Positions 1 through 8,201 of a DNA stretch of 64,000 nt are shown here, piece after piece (positions within the stretch are counted from its first letter, which is position 1; each line of letters opens with the position of its first letter). The stretch covers positions 124,001 to 188,000 of the forward strand of contig NZ_JAAVUV010000014.1 in NCBI RefSeq assembly GCF_018449635.1, read 5' to 3'. The stretch is from Caballeronia sp. dw_276. Its GTDB lineage: Bacteria; Pseudomonadota; Gammaproteobacteria; Burkholderiales; Burkholderiaceae. The notes beneath the pieces are model-generated. The model saw only the letters and a list, made by a program, of their open reading frames with translations, had not been told where the DNA came from and made no database searches. Position numbers and translations under genes: made by a program.

Positions 1-2
1 CG

Positions 3-290
3 CATGTCGTTAACGGACCATGCCGGGTGGCGGCCAACAATACACAAATGCTGCTCGCCGCCGCGCTCGCCGGAGCCGGCATTGCGTATGGCCCGACCTT
101 CGTATTCGGCGAACACCTCAGGCGGGGCGAACTCGTGGCGCTGCTGCCGGCCTATCGCGCGGCTGATCTGGCGATTCAAGCGGTCTATCCGAGCGCGCGG
201 CGCATACCGCTGAAGGTACGCCGGTTTGTCGATTATCTTGCCGTGACGTTTGGCGATGAACCTCCTTGGGACCGCAGGGAGGGGTTCTAG
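3..290 (+). CDS. LysR-family transcriptional regulator, C-terminal fragment (5' end outside window)
   Basis: Open from the window edge in frame 3. About 95 residues are visible and match the end of the LysR effector-binding domain: a segment with AANNTQMLLAAALAGAGIAY, then a GELVALLP stretch, then the typical closing pattern AVYPSARRIPLKVRRFVDYL. In this family that region is the second half of the periplasmic-binding-like fold that senses a small co-inducer in the cytoplasm. The N-terminal helix-turn-helix and any divergent target gene lie outside the window, so the regulated pathway cannot be told. It ends with an acidic and basic tail (DEPPWDRREGF). Confidence 0.85.
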   Translation, partial: HVVNGPCRVAANNTQMLLAAALAGAGIAYGPTFVFGEHLRRGELVALLPAYRAADLAIQAVYPSARRIPLKVRRFVDYLAVTFGDEPPWDRREGF

Positions 291-481
291 AAAAGTCGCT
301 GTTGACCGGATGTTCCGGAATCAGGAATTGTATGCAGCGCGCCGGCCACTGGCGGTTCCATTAAAGAGGCCGGAATCGTGTACATGCTAGACGTCACGAG
401 AAGCAGAGAAAAAACGCCGCCAAACGTTTGCGATATATGGAATCGCACGGAAGACAAAGAGCCCTAACGCGCTATCTATCG
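291..481. other. Intergenic, convergent, no feature seen
   Basis: About 190 bases between the LysR stop and the stop of the minus-strand zinc-ribbon gene. I see no strong terminator hairpin with a T-run and no convincing small ORF. Confidence 0.4.
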
Positions 482-1441
482 TCAAGGCTTGGCGTAGATG
501 TCGTTGATGTTGGCGAACGACTGGGTTTCACGACGGAACGTGAGCCGCTCGGTCGCACGTCGGCGCGCAATGAATCTCTGGGTATCCGCACGCCGGCTCG
601 CAGTAACGCTGACCCCCGCCGCAGGGGCTATGATTGCGGGTCCGTTGGCAGGCGTGCCGGTCTGCGCCACCGCGCGCAGCAGCATGTCGCGCGCCTCGGA
701 ATCCGAGACGTCGCTTGCCAATGCATCGCCCGCGGCTCGCAGCACGCATGGAGTGTCGCCGGCTTTCTCGCATGCGCGCGCAAGTCCAATCGCCGCGTCC
801 CGGGCAAGTTCGCGCTGAATCAACTCGTTTGTGATTTGCCGGACATCGCCGCGTTTGCTTTCGCTTGCCGGCAACATCGCGAGGCGCGTGCGGGCGTCGC
901 GCAGCTCGCCGCGTAACATCGCGAGCCGGGCGGCATCGATCGTGCCCGTCAGATCGAGCGATGCGGTTTTCGGGCCGAAAGGCACGTCGATCAGGGGATC
1001 GGGCGCGAGCCGCGGAATGCTGTTCTGCGCGACAGGCTCTGCTGCCAGTTCCGAGTCTCCACGTCCCGATACTGGGCCGAAGGCAATGTACAAGCCGCCC
1101 GCAAGCAACGCGACGAGGGCCGCGCCAATCCCTGCACGCCAAAGCGTGCGGCCGGATTCGCTGCTCGCCGCGCCGGCAGCGTCGGTCTCGTAGGGGGCGG
1201 GCTCTTCGACGCTTGGGTAAGCAGAGTCCATCGAAGCGCGCTTCTGCGCGAACCGGTCACGCAACGCGCCTTCACTTGACGCAGGTACGACGGCGGTTGC
1301 TGTGGCGGCCGTAATGGCGGAATGCGGCTCGAGTGCCGCGCTGCTTACGGACAGCGCGTTGCAGCGTACGCAAGCGGTATCGGGCGAGTGCAGCGCGTTG
1401 CCGCACGTCGGGCAGTAATCAGTCGGATCGATAATGGGCAC
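482..1441 (-). CDS. Zinc-ribbon single-pass membrane protein of unknown function
   Basis: 319 residues. The N terminus has two CxxC pairs (C10/C13 and C24/C27, CPTCGN and CVRC), a classic zinc ribbon. A low-complexity Ala/Ser/Thr linker follows. One hydrophobic helix lies at about residues 103-122 (GIGAALVALLAGGLYIAFG). Beyond it is an Ala/Arg-rich region at about 140-275 with a CEKAGDTPC segment, then a basic tail. The layout suggests a cytosolic zinc ribbon tethered to the membrane with a periplasmic or helical C-terminal domain. I do not recognise a functional family. The gene stands alone, with about 226 bases to its upstream neighbour, so it probably has its own promoter. Several overlapping frames are open because of high GC, but the zinc ribbon and the membrane helix support this one. 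Confidence 0.7.
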   Translation of the reverse strand: MPIIDPTDYCPTCGNALHSPDTACVRCNALSVSSAALEPHSAITAATATAVVPASSEGALRDRFAQKRASMDSAYPSVEEPAPYETDAAGAASSESGRTLWRAGIGAALVALLAGGLYIAFGPVSGRGDSELAAEPVAQNSIPRLAPDPLIDVPFGPKTASLDLTGTIDAARLAMLRGELRDARTRLAMLPASESKRGDVRQITNELIQRELARDAAIGLARACEKAGDTPCVLRAAGDALASDVSDSEARDMLLRAVAQTGTPANGPAIIAPAAGVSVTASRRADTQRFIARRRATERLTFRRETQSFANINDIYAKP

Positions 1442-1667
1442 AGTCGGGTCGCATCAGGAGGCAAAAGCAAATCGCTTAAGACAGATATTAACGGTTTGCG
1501 GCGGACGGCGAACGTTCGACTCAAGCATGATCAATGCCGACATGTACTCGGGCGCACACACCAGTACCGCTAAAGGGTTCCCAGCGAGAGACGCGCCAAA
1601 CCGTAAGAGAACGCCTGTAGAAAATAACCACGCTTTTGAAATTATGTCGCGGCGATTGCACGACGAC
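1442..1667. other. Intergenic between two minus-strand genes; no defined element seen
   Basis: 226 bases upstream of the zinc-ribbon gene and downstream of the GT9 gene. It probably carries the promoter of the zinc-ribbon gene, but I cannot name hexamers with confidence. Confidence 0.3.
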
Positions 1668-2663
1668 TTATCGAAGCGTCTCGATTTCCAGCTGTGGAAC
1701 GTTCACTCGAGGCTCGTGCCGTGGCGTCTGGTCCGTGTGATGAACCGCCAGCGTTTGCCGATGCACGATCCTCTCAAACGCCGCAAGCACGCGCGCGCAA
1801 GTAAGTGTCTCGCGCCACCACCTATTTTTCAGGAACGCGCTCGGCACCCATTGCCACGGCAGTACTACTTCGACATTGCCCCAGGCAGGCCGCCATTTCT
1901 CTGATACATTCCTGCGCCGGAACACGCTCACCGAAGGAATGCCGAGATTCGACGCAAGATGCCCGATGCCCGAATCATTGCCGATAAACCAGCCGGACTC
2001 ATACACGTACCCCGCCAGTTCGCTCAGGTCCTGAATCCTCGGCGCGACGATACCCTTTTGCCGCAAGCCTCGCCAACGCTCCCGCTCATGAGGCGCCAGA
2101 ATGAAAACGACTTCCAGTCCCCGCGCTTTCAGTTGCATCGCGACCTTCATGAAACGGGCAGGTAGCCAGCGCTTGTCGCCTGTGCTCGCTTCCGGATGGA
2201 TGATGACGCGGTTCGCGTGGCGTCTGTGCACGAGTCCCGCAAGCGCGGTCATGCCGTTATGCGACGTTGCTTCGCGCATGCCGAGCTCGTCGCGGCAGTA
2301 ATGCATGAAGCGCTCTGCCATCGATCCTTGTCTGTTTCCGTATTCAACGTCATGCAGCGTAATGACACGATCGTGCAGGTCGGCGAGCCTTGGCAGCGGT
2401 TGCTGCGGCTGCATTTGAAATACGGCTTCGAATTGCGCGAAGGTTTCCCTGATCTTGCTGTAGTGCGGAAGGGGCAAGATCCGCGCGTGCGGAAACCACG
2501 CGCGAAGTGCATGAGCCGGAGCACCGAACACGGTTACATCGATGCCGTGCCTGATCAGATTCTGCACGATCACCATGCAGACGAGCGAATCGCCGATCGC
2601 ATTCGACATCGAGAATGCCACGCGCCGAAAAGGCAGGAGGCCACGTGAAGGCGTTAAAGCCAT
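1668..2663 (-). CDS. Glycosyltransferase family 9 (heptosyltransferase-like) protein
   Basis: 331 residues. The N terminus carries a GT9-like opening (RRVAFSMSNAIGDSLV), where the glycine-containing loop normally binds the acceptor or substrate. The C-terminal half has the family's nucleotide-sugar site motif (FIGNDSGIGHLASNLGIPSV), preceded by a VIIHPEASTGDKRW strand-loop. GT9 enzymes transfer ADP-heptose or related sugars onto lipopolysaccharide core or other surface glycans at the inner membrane face. There are no waa or other LPS genes alongside, so the acceptor is unknown. No clear Shine-Dalgarno sequence precedes the chosen ATG, but the family's first strand begins only about 12 residues in, so the start must lie close by. 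Confidence 0.8.
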   Translation of the reverse strand: MALTPSRGLLPFRRVAFSMSNAIGDSLVCMVIVQNLIRHGIDVTVFGAPAHALRAWFPHARILPLPHYSKIRETFAQFEAVFQMQPQQPLPRLADLHDRVITLHDVEYGNRQGSMAERFMHYCRDELGMREATSHNGMTALAGLVHRRHANRVIIHPEASTGDKRWLPARFMKVAMQLKARGLEVVFILAPHERERWRGLRQKGIVAPRIQDLSELAGYVYESGWFIGNDSGIGHLASNLGIPSVSVFRRRNVSEKWRPAWGNVEVVLPWQWVPSAFLKNRWWRETLTCARVLAAFERIVHRQTLAVHHTDQTPRHEPRVNVPQLEIETLR

Positions 2664-2913
2664 CGGGTTTTGCTGGTAGGAATGTTCACGCTGCCTGAAT
2701 GCCTGAATTCGTCGTTGGGCTGAGAGGGCGCTTCGATTGCGTGTATCGAAACGTTTTTGATCGCAGCGGGACCAACATGATAAGCGCCATTGAGAAAACG
2801 CTCACGGGTCACCGCCGACGAACGCCGTGAGGAAGCGAACCAAAAATTATTGTTCAATGAAAATGGCGACTTTTTCCAAGCCCCTAACGTTTGATTTCTT
2901 TCATTGCCACTAC
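2664..2913. other. Divergent intergenic region between the GT9 and RidA genes
   Basis: 250 bases between divergent genes. A minus-strand ORF of 67 codons crosses it (2654-2857), but it has no recognisable domain and overlaps the GT9 start. The region should hold promoters for both flanking genes; I cannot define their hexamers. Confidence 0.3.
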
Positions 2914-3393
2914 ATGACCATCTATCAGCGACTCAAGGATTTGAATCTGGAATTGCCCGCCGCGCCCAAGCCCGCCGCGTCATACGTGACTGTTGTCGAG
3001 GCGTCGAACCTGATCTTCGTTTCGGGGCAAGGGCCGCTTGTCGGGCCGCAGCCGGTTTATACGGGACGTATCGGTGAAACGCTCACGCAGGAGGACGGCT
3101 ACAAGGCGGCGCGTTTATCAGCGATGAACGCGCTTGCCGCGCTCCATGCCGAGATTGGATTGGACCGTGTGCTGCGGATCGTGAAGCTTACGGGATGGGT
3201 CAGCAGCGCCCCCGATTTTTATTTTCAGCATCGCGTGGTCGATGGCGCGTCCGACCTGTTGATCGAACTCTTCGGTGAGAATGGCTTGCATACTCGCTGC
3301 GCATTGGGAGTGCATGTTCTGCCGTTCAACATACCGGTCGAAATCGAACTGGTGGCGGCGCTGAAACCAGGGTCGGTTCGAGATGAAGCCTAA
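2914..3393 (+). CDS. RidA/YjgF/TdcF-family protein (reactive intermediate deaminase type)
   Basis: 159 residues from the ATG at 2914. The open frame extends 29 codons upstream, but that part (MRKRTKNYCS...) is not family-like, whereas MTIYQRLKDLNLELP is a normal start. It carries FVSGQGPL in the first half and TRCALGVHVLP near the end. The arginine there matches the substrate-carboxylate-binding arginine of RidA proteins, as I recall the family. RidA hydrolyses enamines and imines released by PLP enzymes; this longer subgroup is less well characterised. It forms no operon: the next gene starts 147 bases downstream. Confidence 0.88.
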   Translation: MTIYQRLKDLNLELPAAPKPAASYVTVVEASNLIFVSGQGPLVGPQPVYTGRIGETLTQEDGYKAARLSAMNALAALHAEIGLDRVLRIVKLTGWVSSAPDFYFQHRVVDGASDLLIELFGENGLHTRCALGVHVLPFNIPVEIELVAALKPGSVRDEA

Positions 3394-3473
3394 AACCATT
3401 TGCGGGCTTTCGCGCTGTAAGGTGTGCATCGGTGAACACCCTTAGGACCACGGCCATCCGTGCAAACAACCGC

Positions 3474-3487
3474 GCTTAACGGTTAGC
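3474..3487. promoter_or_regulatory. Weak LacI-type operator candidate upstream of the MFS gene
   Basis: GCTTAACGGTTAGC is an imperfect palindrome (5 of 7 arm positions pair). It shares the TTA-n-CGG-TTA core with the stronger sites at 9177 and 5201, and lies about 50 bases upstream of the MFS start. Support comes mainly from co-occurrence with the other two sites. Confidence 0.3.
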
Positions 3488-3539
3488 ATGTAGCGCCTCG
3501 CCGATAAAAAATACCTGGCATACAGGAGGAGACAAAAGC

Positions 3540-4832
3540 ATGCGCAAGATGCGTTGGATGGTCGTATTTCTTTGCTTCCTTGCTATCGCGATCAACTACA
3601 TCGATCGTGCAAATCTCGCGGTCGCAGCGCCGCAGATAGAGAAGGCGCTCAATATAGGTCCCGCGCAAATGGGCCTCGTCTTGAGCGGCTTTTTCTGGAC
3701 CTATGCGTTCATGCAGATGCCGTTCGGCTGGTTCGTCGACAAGATCGGCGGGCGCATTGCATTGCCACTCGCTGTTGGATGGTGGTCCGTGTTCACCGCG
3801 CTGACCGCGGCGGCCACGAGCGTGGCCGGCATGTTCGGCTGCCGGCTGATGCTGGGCGTGGGCGAAGCGGGCGCTTACCCCGCATGCGTGAAACTCGTCG
3901 CGCAATGGTTCAAGCCGGCGCAGCGCGCGTTCGCAACCAGCATCTTCGATAGTGGTTCGCGGGTCGGCTCGGCGCTTTCCATTCCGGTGGTGGCGCTGAT
4001 CATCAGCAGCTTCGGCTGGGAAGCATCGTTCATCGCGACAGGCGCGCTCGGCCTTGTATGGGTGCTGGGCTGGTTCGTCATCTATCGCAATCCGTCGCGC
4101 GGTGACCTGACGGGTCCCGAAGATGCGGCGCCCGTAATTCGCGAAAAAATACCCGGCCAAAAAATCACGTGGCTTTCGCTCTTCAGGCACCGCACGCTGT
4201 GGGGCATGATGCTCGGCTTCTTTTGCCTGAACTTCGTGATCTACTTTTTTATCACGTGGTTTCCGAGTTATCTCGTGCAGACCCGTGGTTTCTCGTTGAA
4301 GTCGCTCGGCACGCTCGGCATGATTCCCGCATTGATCTCCATCCCAGGCGGCTGGCTGGGCGGCATTGTTTCCGATGCGCTATACAAGCGCGGCTGGAGC
4401 CTCACCAAGGCACGCAAGACCTGCATGGTGGGCGGCATGCTGTTGTCGTCGGTGATCACGGTGTCGGCATTCACGACGAGCACGGCCTTGATGCTTGCGT
4501 GTTTCGGCATTGCATATGGGAGCCTGGCGTTCGCGGCGGCCAGCATCTGGTCGCTTCCCGGCGATGTTGCGCCAACGCCGGATCACGTTGCATCGATTGG
4601 CGGCATCCAGAACTTTGCTTCGAATCTCGCGGGCATCGTCATCACGACGTTCACCGGTTTCATGGTGCAACTCACGAAGGGCTCGTTCACCGTGCCGCTG
4701 GTTGTCGCGGGCGGTTTCTGCGTGCTCGGCGCATTCAGTTACCTGGTGATCGTGGGGAAGGTCGAGCCGCTGCATTTACCCGATGACCCATCGCACGATT
4801 TGGCAGCATCGCAAGGTATTGGCGGCCACTGA
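3540..4832 (+). CDS. MFS transporter, anion:cation symporter type (sugar-acid importer, GudP/ExuT-like)
   Basis: 430 residues with about 12 hydrophobic segments. It starts with WMVVFLCFLAIAINYIDRAN, the opening typical of the ACS branch of the MFS (glucarate, galactarate, hexuronate and galactonate transporters). The cytoplasmic loop after helix 2 holds the motif GWFVDKIGGR. A good Shine-Dalgarno sequence (caggaggaga) precedes the ATG. These carriers import hexonates or aldarates with protons. The neighbouring LacI regulator, Fe-S dehydratase and dehydrogenases fit a sugar-acid substrate, although tRNA-Asp lies between this gene and that block. The exact substrate cannot be told. Confidence 0.85.
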   Translation: MRKMRWMVVFLCFLAIAINYIDRANLAVAAPQIEKALNIGPAQMGLVLSGFFWTYAFMQMPFGWFVDKIGGRIALPLAVGWWSVFTALTAAATSVAGMFGCRLMLGVGEAGAYPACVKLVAQWFKPAQRAFATSIFDSGSRVGSALSIPVVALIISSFGWEASFIATGALGLVWVLGWFVIYRNPSRGDLTGPEDAAPVIREKIPGQKITWLSLFRHRTLWGMMLGFFCLNFVIYFFITWFPSYLVQTRGFSLKSLGTLGMIPALISIPGGWLGGIVSDALYKRGWSLTKARKTCMVGGMLLSSVITVSAFTTSTALMLACFGIAYGSLAFAAASIWSLPGDVAPTPDHVASIGGIQNFASNLAGIVITTFTGFMVQLTKGSFTVPLVVAGGFCVLGAFSYLVIVGKVEPLHLPDDPSHDLAASQGIGGH

Positions 4833-5002
4833 AAACGCATCTTTTCATCCCGATATAAAAATCTTCGCACCGCCGGAAATTTCGTTATATACTTCGTCCC
4901 CGATTGATTGAAACGGTTGCGGAGCAAGGCTGACAAGGGGGTTGTCCAACTTTTCGGCAGATCGCTTTCCGGTTCGGATCATTGAGGTAAGCAGCACAAA
5001 AT
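4833..5002. promoter_or_regulatory. Upstream region of tRNA-Asp with a TATACT -10-like box at 4888-4893
   Basis: 170 bases without a gene. TATACT at 4888-4893 is a plausible -10 box for a tRNA precursor with a leader of about 100 bases. No good -35 is visible. The 9-mer TATACTTCG here recurs at 11722-11730 in front of the candidate small RNA. Confidence 0.35.
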
Positions 5003-5079
5003 GGAGTGGTAGTTCAGTTGGTTAGAATACCGGCCTGTCACGCCGGGGGTCGCGGGTTCGAGTCCCGTCCGCTCCGCCA
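5003..5079 (+). tRNA. tRNA-Asp (anticodon GTC)
   Basis: 77 bases including an encoded CCA. Acceptor stem GGAGTGG (5003-5009) pairs with CCGCTCC (5069-5075), including one T-G wobble. The anticodon stem CCGGC/GCCGG (5030-5034 and 5042-5046) closes the loop CTGTCAC, with anticodon GTC at 5037-5039. The T arm contains GGTTCGAGTCC. The discriminator base is G76-equivalent at 5076, as expected for tRNA-Asp. A terminator follows at 5115-5139. Confidence 0.97.
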
Positions 5080-5114
5080 ACATCTTGTTTCAAGCAGCAT
5101 CAAAGCAATTTCTC

Positions 5115-5139
5115 AAAGCCCGCCCATAGCGGGCTTTTT
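5115..5139 (+). terminator. Rho-independent terminator of tRNA-Asp
   Basis: Stem AAAGCCCGC / GCGGGCTTT with a 5-base loop, running into T's. Confidence 0.9.
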
Positions 5140-5200
5140 GCTTTGTGCGCGTCCATTGAATAGCCTCGATCGTGGACGGCGGCGATTCGTCATCCAGTAT

Positions 5201-5221
5201 CATTAACGAACCCGGTTAATG
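5201..5221. promoter_or_regulatory. Inverted repeat upstream of the LacI gene, possible autoregulatory operator
   Basis: CATTAAC, 7-base spacer, GTTAATG: perfect 7-bp arms ending 11 bases before the LacI-family start codon. The spacer includes CCCGG, so the right half reads CCCGGTTAATG, similar to half of the palindrome at 9177. The position would block translation or transcription start if bound. Confidence 0.4.
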
Positions 5222-5232
5222 ACTTCAGCACG

Positions 5233-6333
5233 ATGCCCGACGACCACAAACCCCCGGCTTCAGCGCCGCCTCGCATGGCCGATGTAGCGCGTATTGCCGG
5301 GGTCTCCAAGATGACCGTATCGCGAGTCCTCGCCGGCAGGCCGGTGGGCGCCGCCACGCGCGAACGCGTGCTGAGCGTGGTCAACGAACTGGGTTACGTG
5401 GCGGACGCGGCGGCGGGGGCTTTGTCGTCGGGGAAATCATCATTTGTCGCGGTACTGGTGCCGTCGCTGTCGAGTTCGAATTTCTCCGATACCGTGCGCG
5501 GCATCAACGACGTGATCGAACCGGCCGGCATGCAGTTGCTGCTCGCCAACACGGACTACGAATTGCCGCGTGAGGAGGAACTCGTGCGCGCGATGCTGCG
5601 TTATCAGCCGCGCTGCATCGTGCTGACGGGCAGTCATCACACCGTGGAAACGCATTCGTTGCTCGCCCGCGCACGCATTCCGATTATCGAAACATGGGAT
5701 ATGCCGGTCAATCCTATCGACCGCGTCGTGGGGTTTTCTAACGTCGATGCGTCGCGCGCGATGGTGCGTCATCTCTACGAGCGCGGGTATAAGCGCATCG
5801 CGTTTGTGAGCAGCGCGTCGAAGCTGGATAGCCGTGGTATCGATCGTCGTCGCGGGTATTTGAAGGAGGTGAAGGCTTCCGGCTGCGAACCGCGCGATAT
5901 CACCAAAAGCGCGTGGACCACGACCATGGCGCACGGCGTTGCAATGGCGCACGGCGCGGCCGCGTTGCAACAGTTACTCGAACGCTGGCCCGATACCGAT
6001 GCCGTCATGTGCGCCAGCGACATCCACGCGTTCGGCGCGGTGATGGCGTGTCATCGGCTGGGCTTATCGGTTCCGCGGGATATCGCCATTGCGGGGTTCG
6101 GCGACTTCGAAGTCTCGCGGCATTGCTATCCCACCATCACGACCGTTTCAGTCGATGCATACGGTATTGGCCGGGCGACCGGCGAGTCCTTGCTCGCAGC
6201 CCTGGACGAAGCAGAAGGCGATGAAAAGCGGGACAAGACGCGCGGCGTAAAGACGACGCGTGCGACGAAGCGCAAACCGTCGCCGCCCGTGGTCGAGATT
6301 CACTACGAAGTCGTGCCGCGCGAGAGCACGTAG
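5233..6333 (+). CDS. LacI-family transcriptional regulator (GntR-like), local sugar-acid regulator
   Basis: 366 residues. The helix-turn-helix is at about 15-38 (MADVARIAGVSKMTVSRVLAGR), followed by the hinge helix region (ADAAAGALSSGKS). A periplasmic-binding-like effector domain runs from about 70 to the end, including MCASDIHAFGAVMACHRLG and the closing IAIAGFGDFEVSRHCYPTITTV. A Lys/Arg-rich tail insertion at about 335-355 (DEAEGDEKRDKTRGVKTTR) is unusual. LacI proteins repress catabolic genes until a sugar or sugar acid binds. The divergent or downstream dehydratase, dehydrogenase and transporter genes are the likely targets, and palindromes sit at 9177-9194, 5201-5221 and weakly at 3474-3487. 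The start at 5233 is kept, although an internal ATG at 5275 directly before the HTH is possible. Confidence 0.9.
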   Translation: MPDDHKPPASAPPRMADVARIAGVSKMTVSRVLAGRPVGAATRERVLSVVNELGYVADAAAGALSSGKSSFVAVLVPSLSSSNFSDTVRGINDVIEPAGMQLLLANTDYELPREEELVRAMLRYQPRCIVLTGSHHTVETHSLLARARIPIIETWDMPVNPIDRVVGFSNVDASRAMVRHLYERGYKRIAFVSSASKLDSRGIDRRRGYLKEVKASGCEPRDITKSAWTTTMAHGVAMAHGAAALQQLLERWPDTDAVMCASDIHAFGAVMACHRLGLSVPRDIAIAGFGDFEVSRHCYPTITTVSVDAYGIGRATGESLLAALDEAEGDEKRDKTRGVKTTRATKRKPSPPVVEIHYEVVPREST

Positions 6334-6357
6334 CGCGCTCGCGCGGTTGCTGTTCGG

Positions 6358-8151
6358 CTAGTGGTTGTGCCGCGATTCGCCGCGCGTTTCGACAATGTTG
6401 AGATACAACGTCGCCGGTTCCAGGCACGCGCCGCTGCCTTGCTGTCCCACCATGCTCCGGTAGATCTCTTCCCACGGCGTCATGTTCTTGAGCACCGGCG
6501 GTTTCCACGCCGCACGCCGTTGCGCGAGTTCCGCTTCAGGAATCATCAGATCGACCTTGCGCGTCTTCAGATCGATGCGAATCTTGTCGCCCGAAACGAG
6601 CAAAGCAAGCCCGCCGCCAACAGCCGCTTCCGGCGACACATTAAGAATCGAAGGGCTCGCCGACGTCCCGCTTTGCCGGCCATCGCCGAGCGTAGGCAAC
6701 GTATCGATACCGCGCTTGAGCAACGCCGCCGGCGGCTGCATGTTCACCACTTCTGCGCCGCCCGGGAACCCGACCGGACCACAATTGCGGATGACGAGGA
6801 TCGAGCGTTCATCGACACCCGTTGCCGGGTCTTCAATGCGCGCGTGATAGTCCTCCGGGCCTTCGAACACGACGACCTTGCCCTCGAACACGTCGGGATG
6901 GTCGGGGTCCGCGAGAAAGCGTTTGCGGAAGGCTTCGTCGATCACGCTGACTTTCATCACGGCGCTGTCGAACAAGTTGCCCGAGAGCACCACGTAACCG
7001 GCCGATTCCCTCAGCGGGTTTTCATACGCGCGGATGACTTCGCGATCCGGCGCGGGAACCGTGGCCAGATCTTCGGCCAGCGTCTTGCCGGTGACGGTGC
7101 GCACGGTTGCGTCCAGGCGGCCGGCGTTGAAGAGTTCCTTCATCACAGCCGGCACGCCGCCTGCGCGATGAAACGCTTCGCCGAGAAACCGTCCCGCCGG
7201 CTGGCAATCGACCAGCAGCGGCACCTCGGGCCCGAGCCGTTGCCAGTCTTCCAGCGTATGGTCGATACCCATATGCCGCGCAATCGCGATCATGTGGATC
7301 GGACAATTCGATGAAGCGCCAAGCGCCGCCGCCGCGACGACCGCGTTCTCGAAAGCGCCCTTGGTCATGATGTCCGATGGCCGAAGATTCTCGCCGACCA
7401 TCTCCACAATGCGCTTGCCGGTTGCGTAAGCCATCCATCCACGTTCGCGATGCGGCCCGGGAATCGCCGCGCATCCAGGCAACGACATGCCGAGCGCTTC
7501 GGCGAGCGAGTTCATCGAAAGCGCGGTGCCCATGGTGTTGCAATGTCCGACCGACGGCGCCGACGACGCCACCATATCCATGAATCCCGGATAGTCGATC
7601 TCGCCCGCCGACAGCCGTTTGCGCGCGTCCCAGATTACCGTGCCGGACCCGGCGAGCTTGCCGTGATACCAGCCGTCGAGCATCGGGCCGCCGGACAGGA
7701 CGATCGCCGGAATGTTGACCGTCGCTGCCGCCATCAAACATGCGGGCGTGGTTTTATCGCAGCCGGTGGTCAGCACGACGCCATCGATGGGGTAGCCGTG
7801 CAGAATCTCCACGAGCCCGAGATAAGCCAGGTTGCGATCGAGCGCGGCGGTCGGCCGTTTGCCGGTTTCCTGGATCGGATGCACGGGGAATTCGAGCGGA
7901 ATGCCGCCGGCGTCTCGGATGCCGTCGCGTACACGTGTGGCGAGATCGAGATGATGGCGATTGCACGGCGCCAGATCGGAGCCCGTCTGCGCAATGCCGA
8001 TGATCGGCTTGCCCGACTGCAACTCTTCGCGCGTGATGCCGTAGTTCATGTAGCGCTCGAGATAAAGCGCGGTCATGCCGGGGTCAGAGGGGTCGTCGAA
8101 CCAGCGGCGGCTGCGAAGACGGTTTTGTGGGGTGTTTGATTGATTCGACAT
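6358..8151 (-). CDS. IlvD/Edd-family dehydratase, sugar-acid (arabonate/xylonate-type)
   Basis: 597 residues. Three cysteines, C63 (APCNRHH), C131 (TTGCDKTTPAC) and C204 (SVGHCNTMGTA), have spacings of 68 and 73 residues, the same as those I recall for the [2Fe-2S]-binding cysteines of L-arabonate and D-xylonate dehydratases. The segment VLSGGPMLDGW is a conserved family block. The enzyme would remove water from an aldonic acid to give a 2-keto-3-deoxy acid in the cytoplasm. Length and cysteine spacing favour the sugar-acid branch over phosphogluconate dehydratase (Edd). It lies 50 bases upstream of, and on the same strand as nothing else but, the dehydrogenase gene at 8202-9149, so the two probably form one minus-strand operon starting from the region around 9150-9247. 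Substrate is not settled. Confidence 0.88.
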   Translation of the reverse strand: MSNQSNTPQNRLRSRRWFDDPSDPGMTALYLERYMNYGITREELQSGKPIIGIAQTGSDLAPCNRHHLDLATRVRDGIRDAGGIPLEFPVHPIQETGKRPTAALDRNLAYLGLVEILHGYPIDGVVLTTGCDKTTPACLMAAATVNIPAIVLSGGPMLDGWYHGKLAGSGTVIWDARKRLSAGEIDYPGFMDMVASSAPSVGHCNTMGTALSMNSLAEALGMSLPGCAAIPGPHRERGWMAYATGKRIVEMVGENLRPSDIMTKGAFENAVVAAAALGASSNCPIHMIAIARHMGIDHTLEDWQRLGPEVPLLVDCQPAGRFLGEAFHRAGGVPAVMKELFNAGRLDATVRTVTGKTLAEDLATVPAPDREVIRAYENPLRESAGYVVLSGNLFDSAVMKVSVIDEAFRKRFLADPDHPDVFEGKVVVFEGPEDYHARIEDPATGVDERSILVIRNCGPVGFPGGAEVVNMQPPAALLKRGIDTLPTLGDGRQSGTSASPSILNVSPEAAVGGGLALLVSGDKIRIDLKTRKVDLMIPEAELAQRRAAWKPPVLKNMTPWEEIYRSMVGQQGSGACLEPATLYLNIVETRGESRHNH

Positions 8152-8201
8152 GCTTGTCTGTCCGTTTTAATTGTATGGGGAGTCAGTGATTCGATCGATG
8201 C

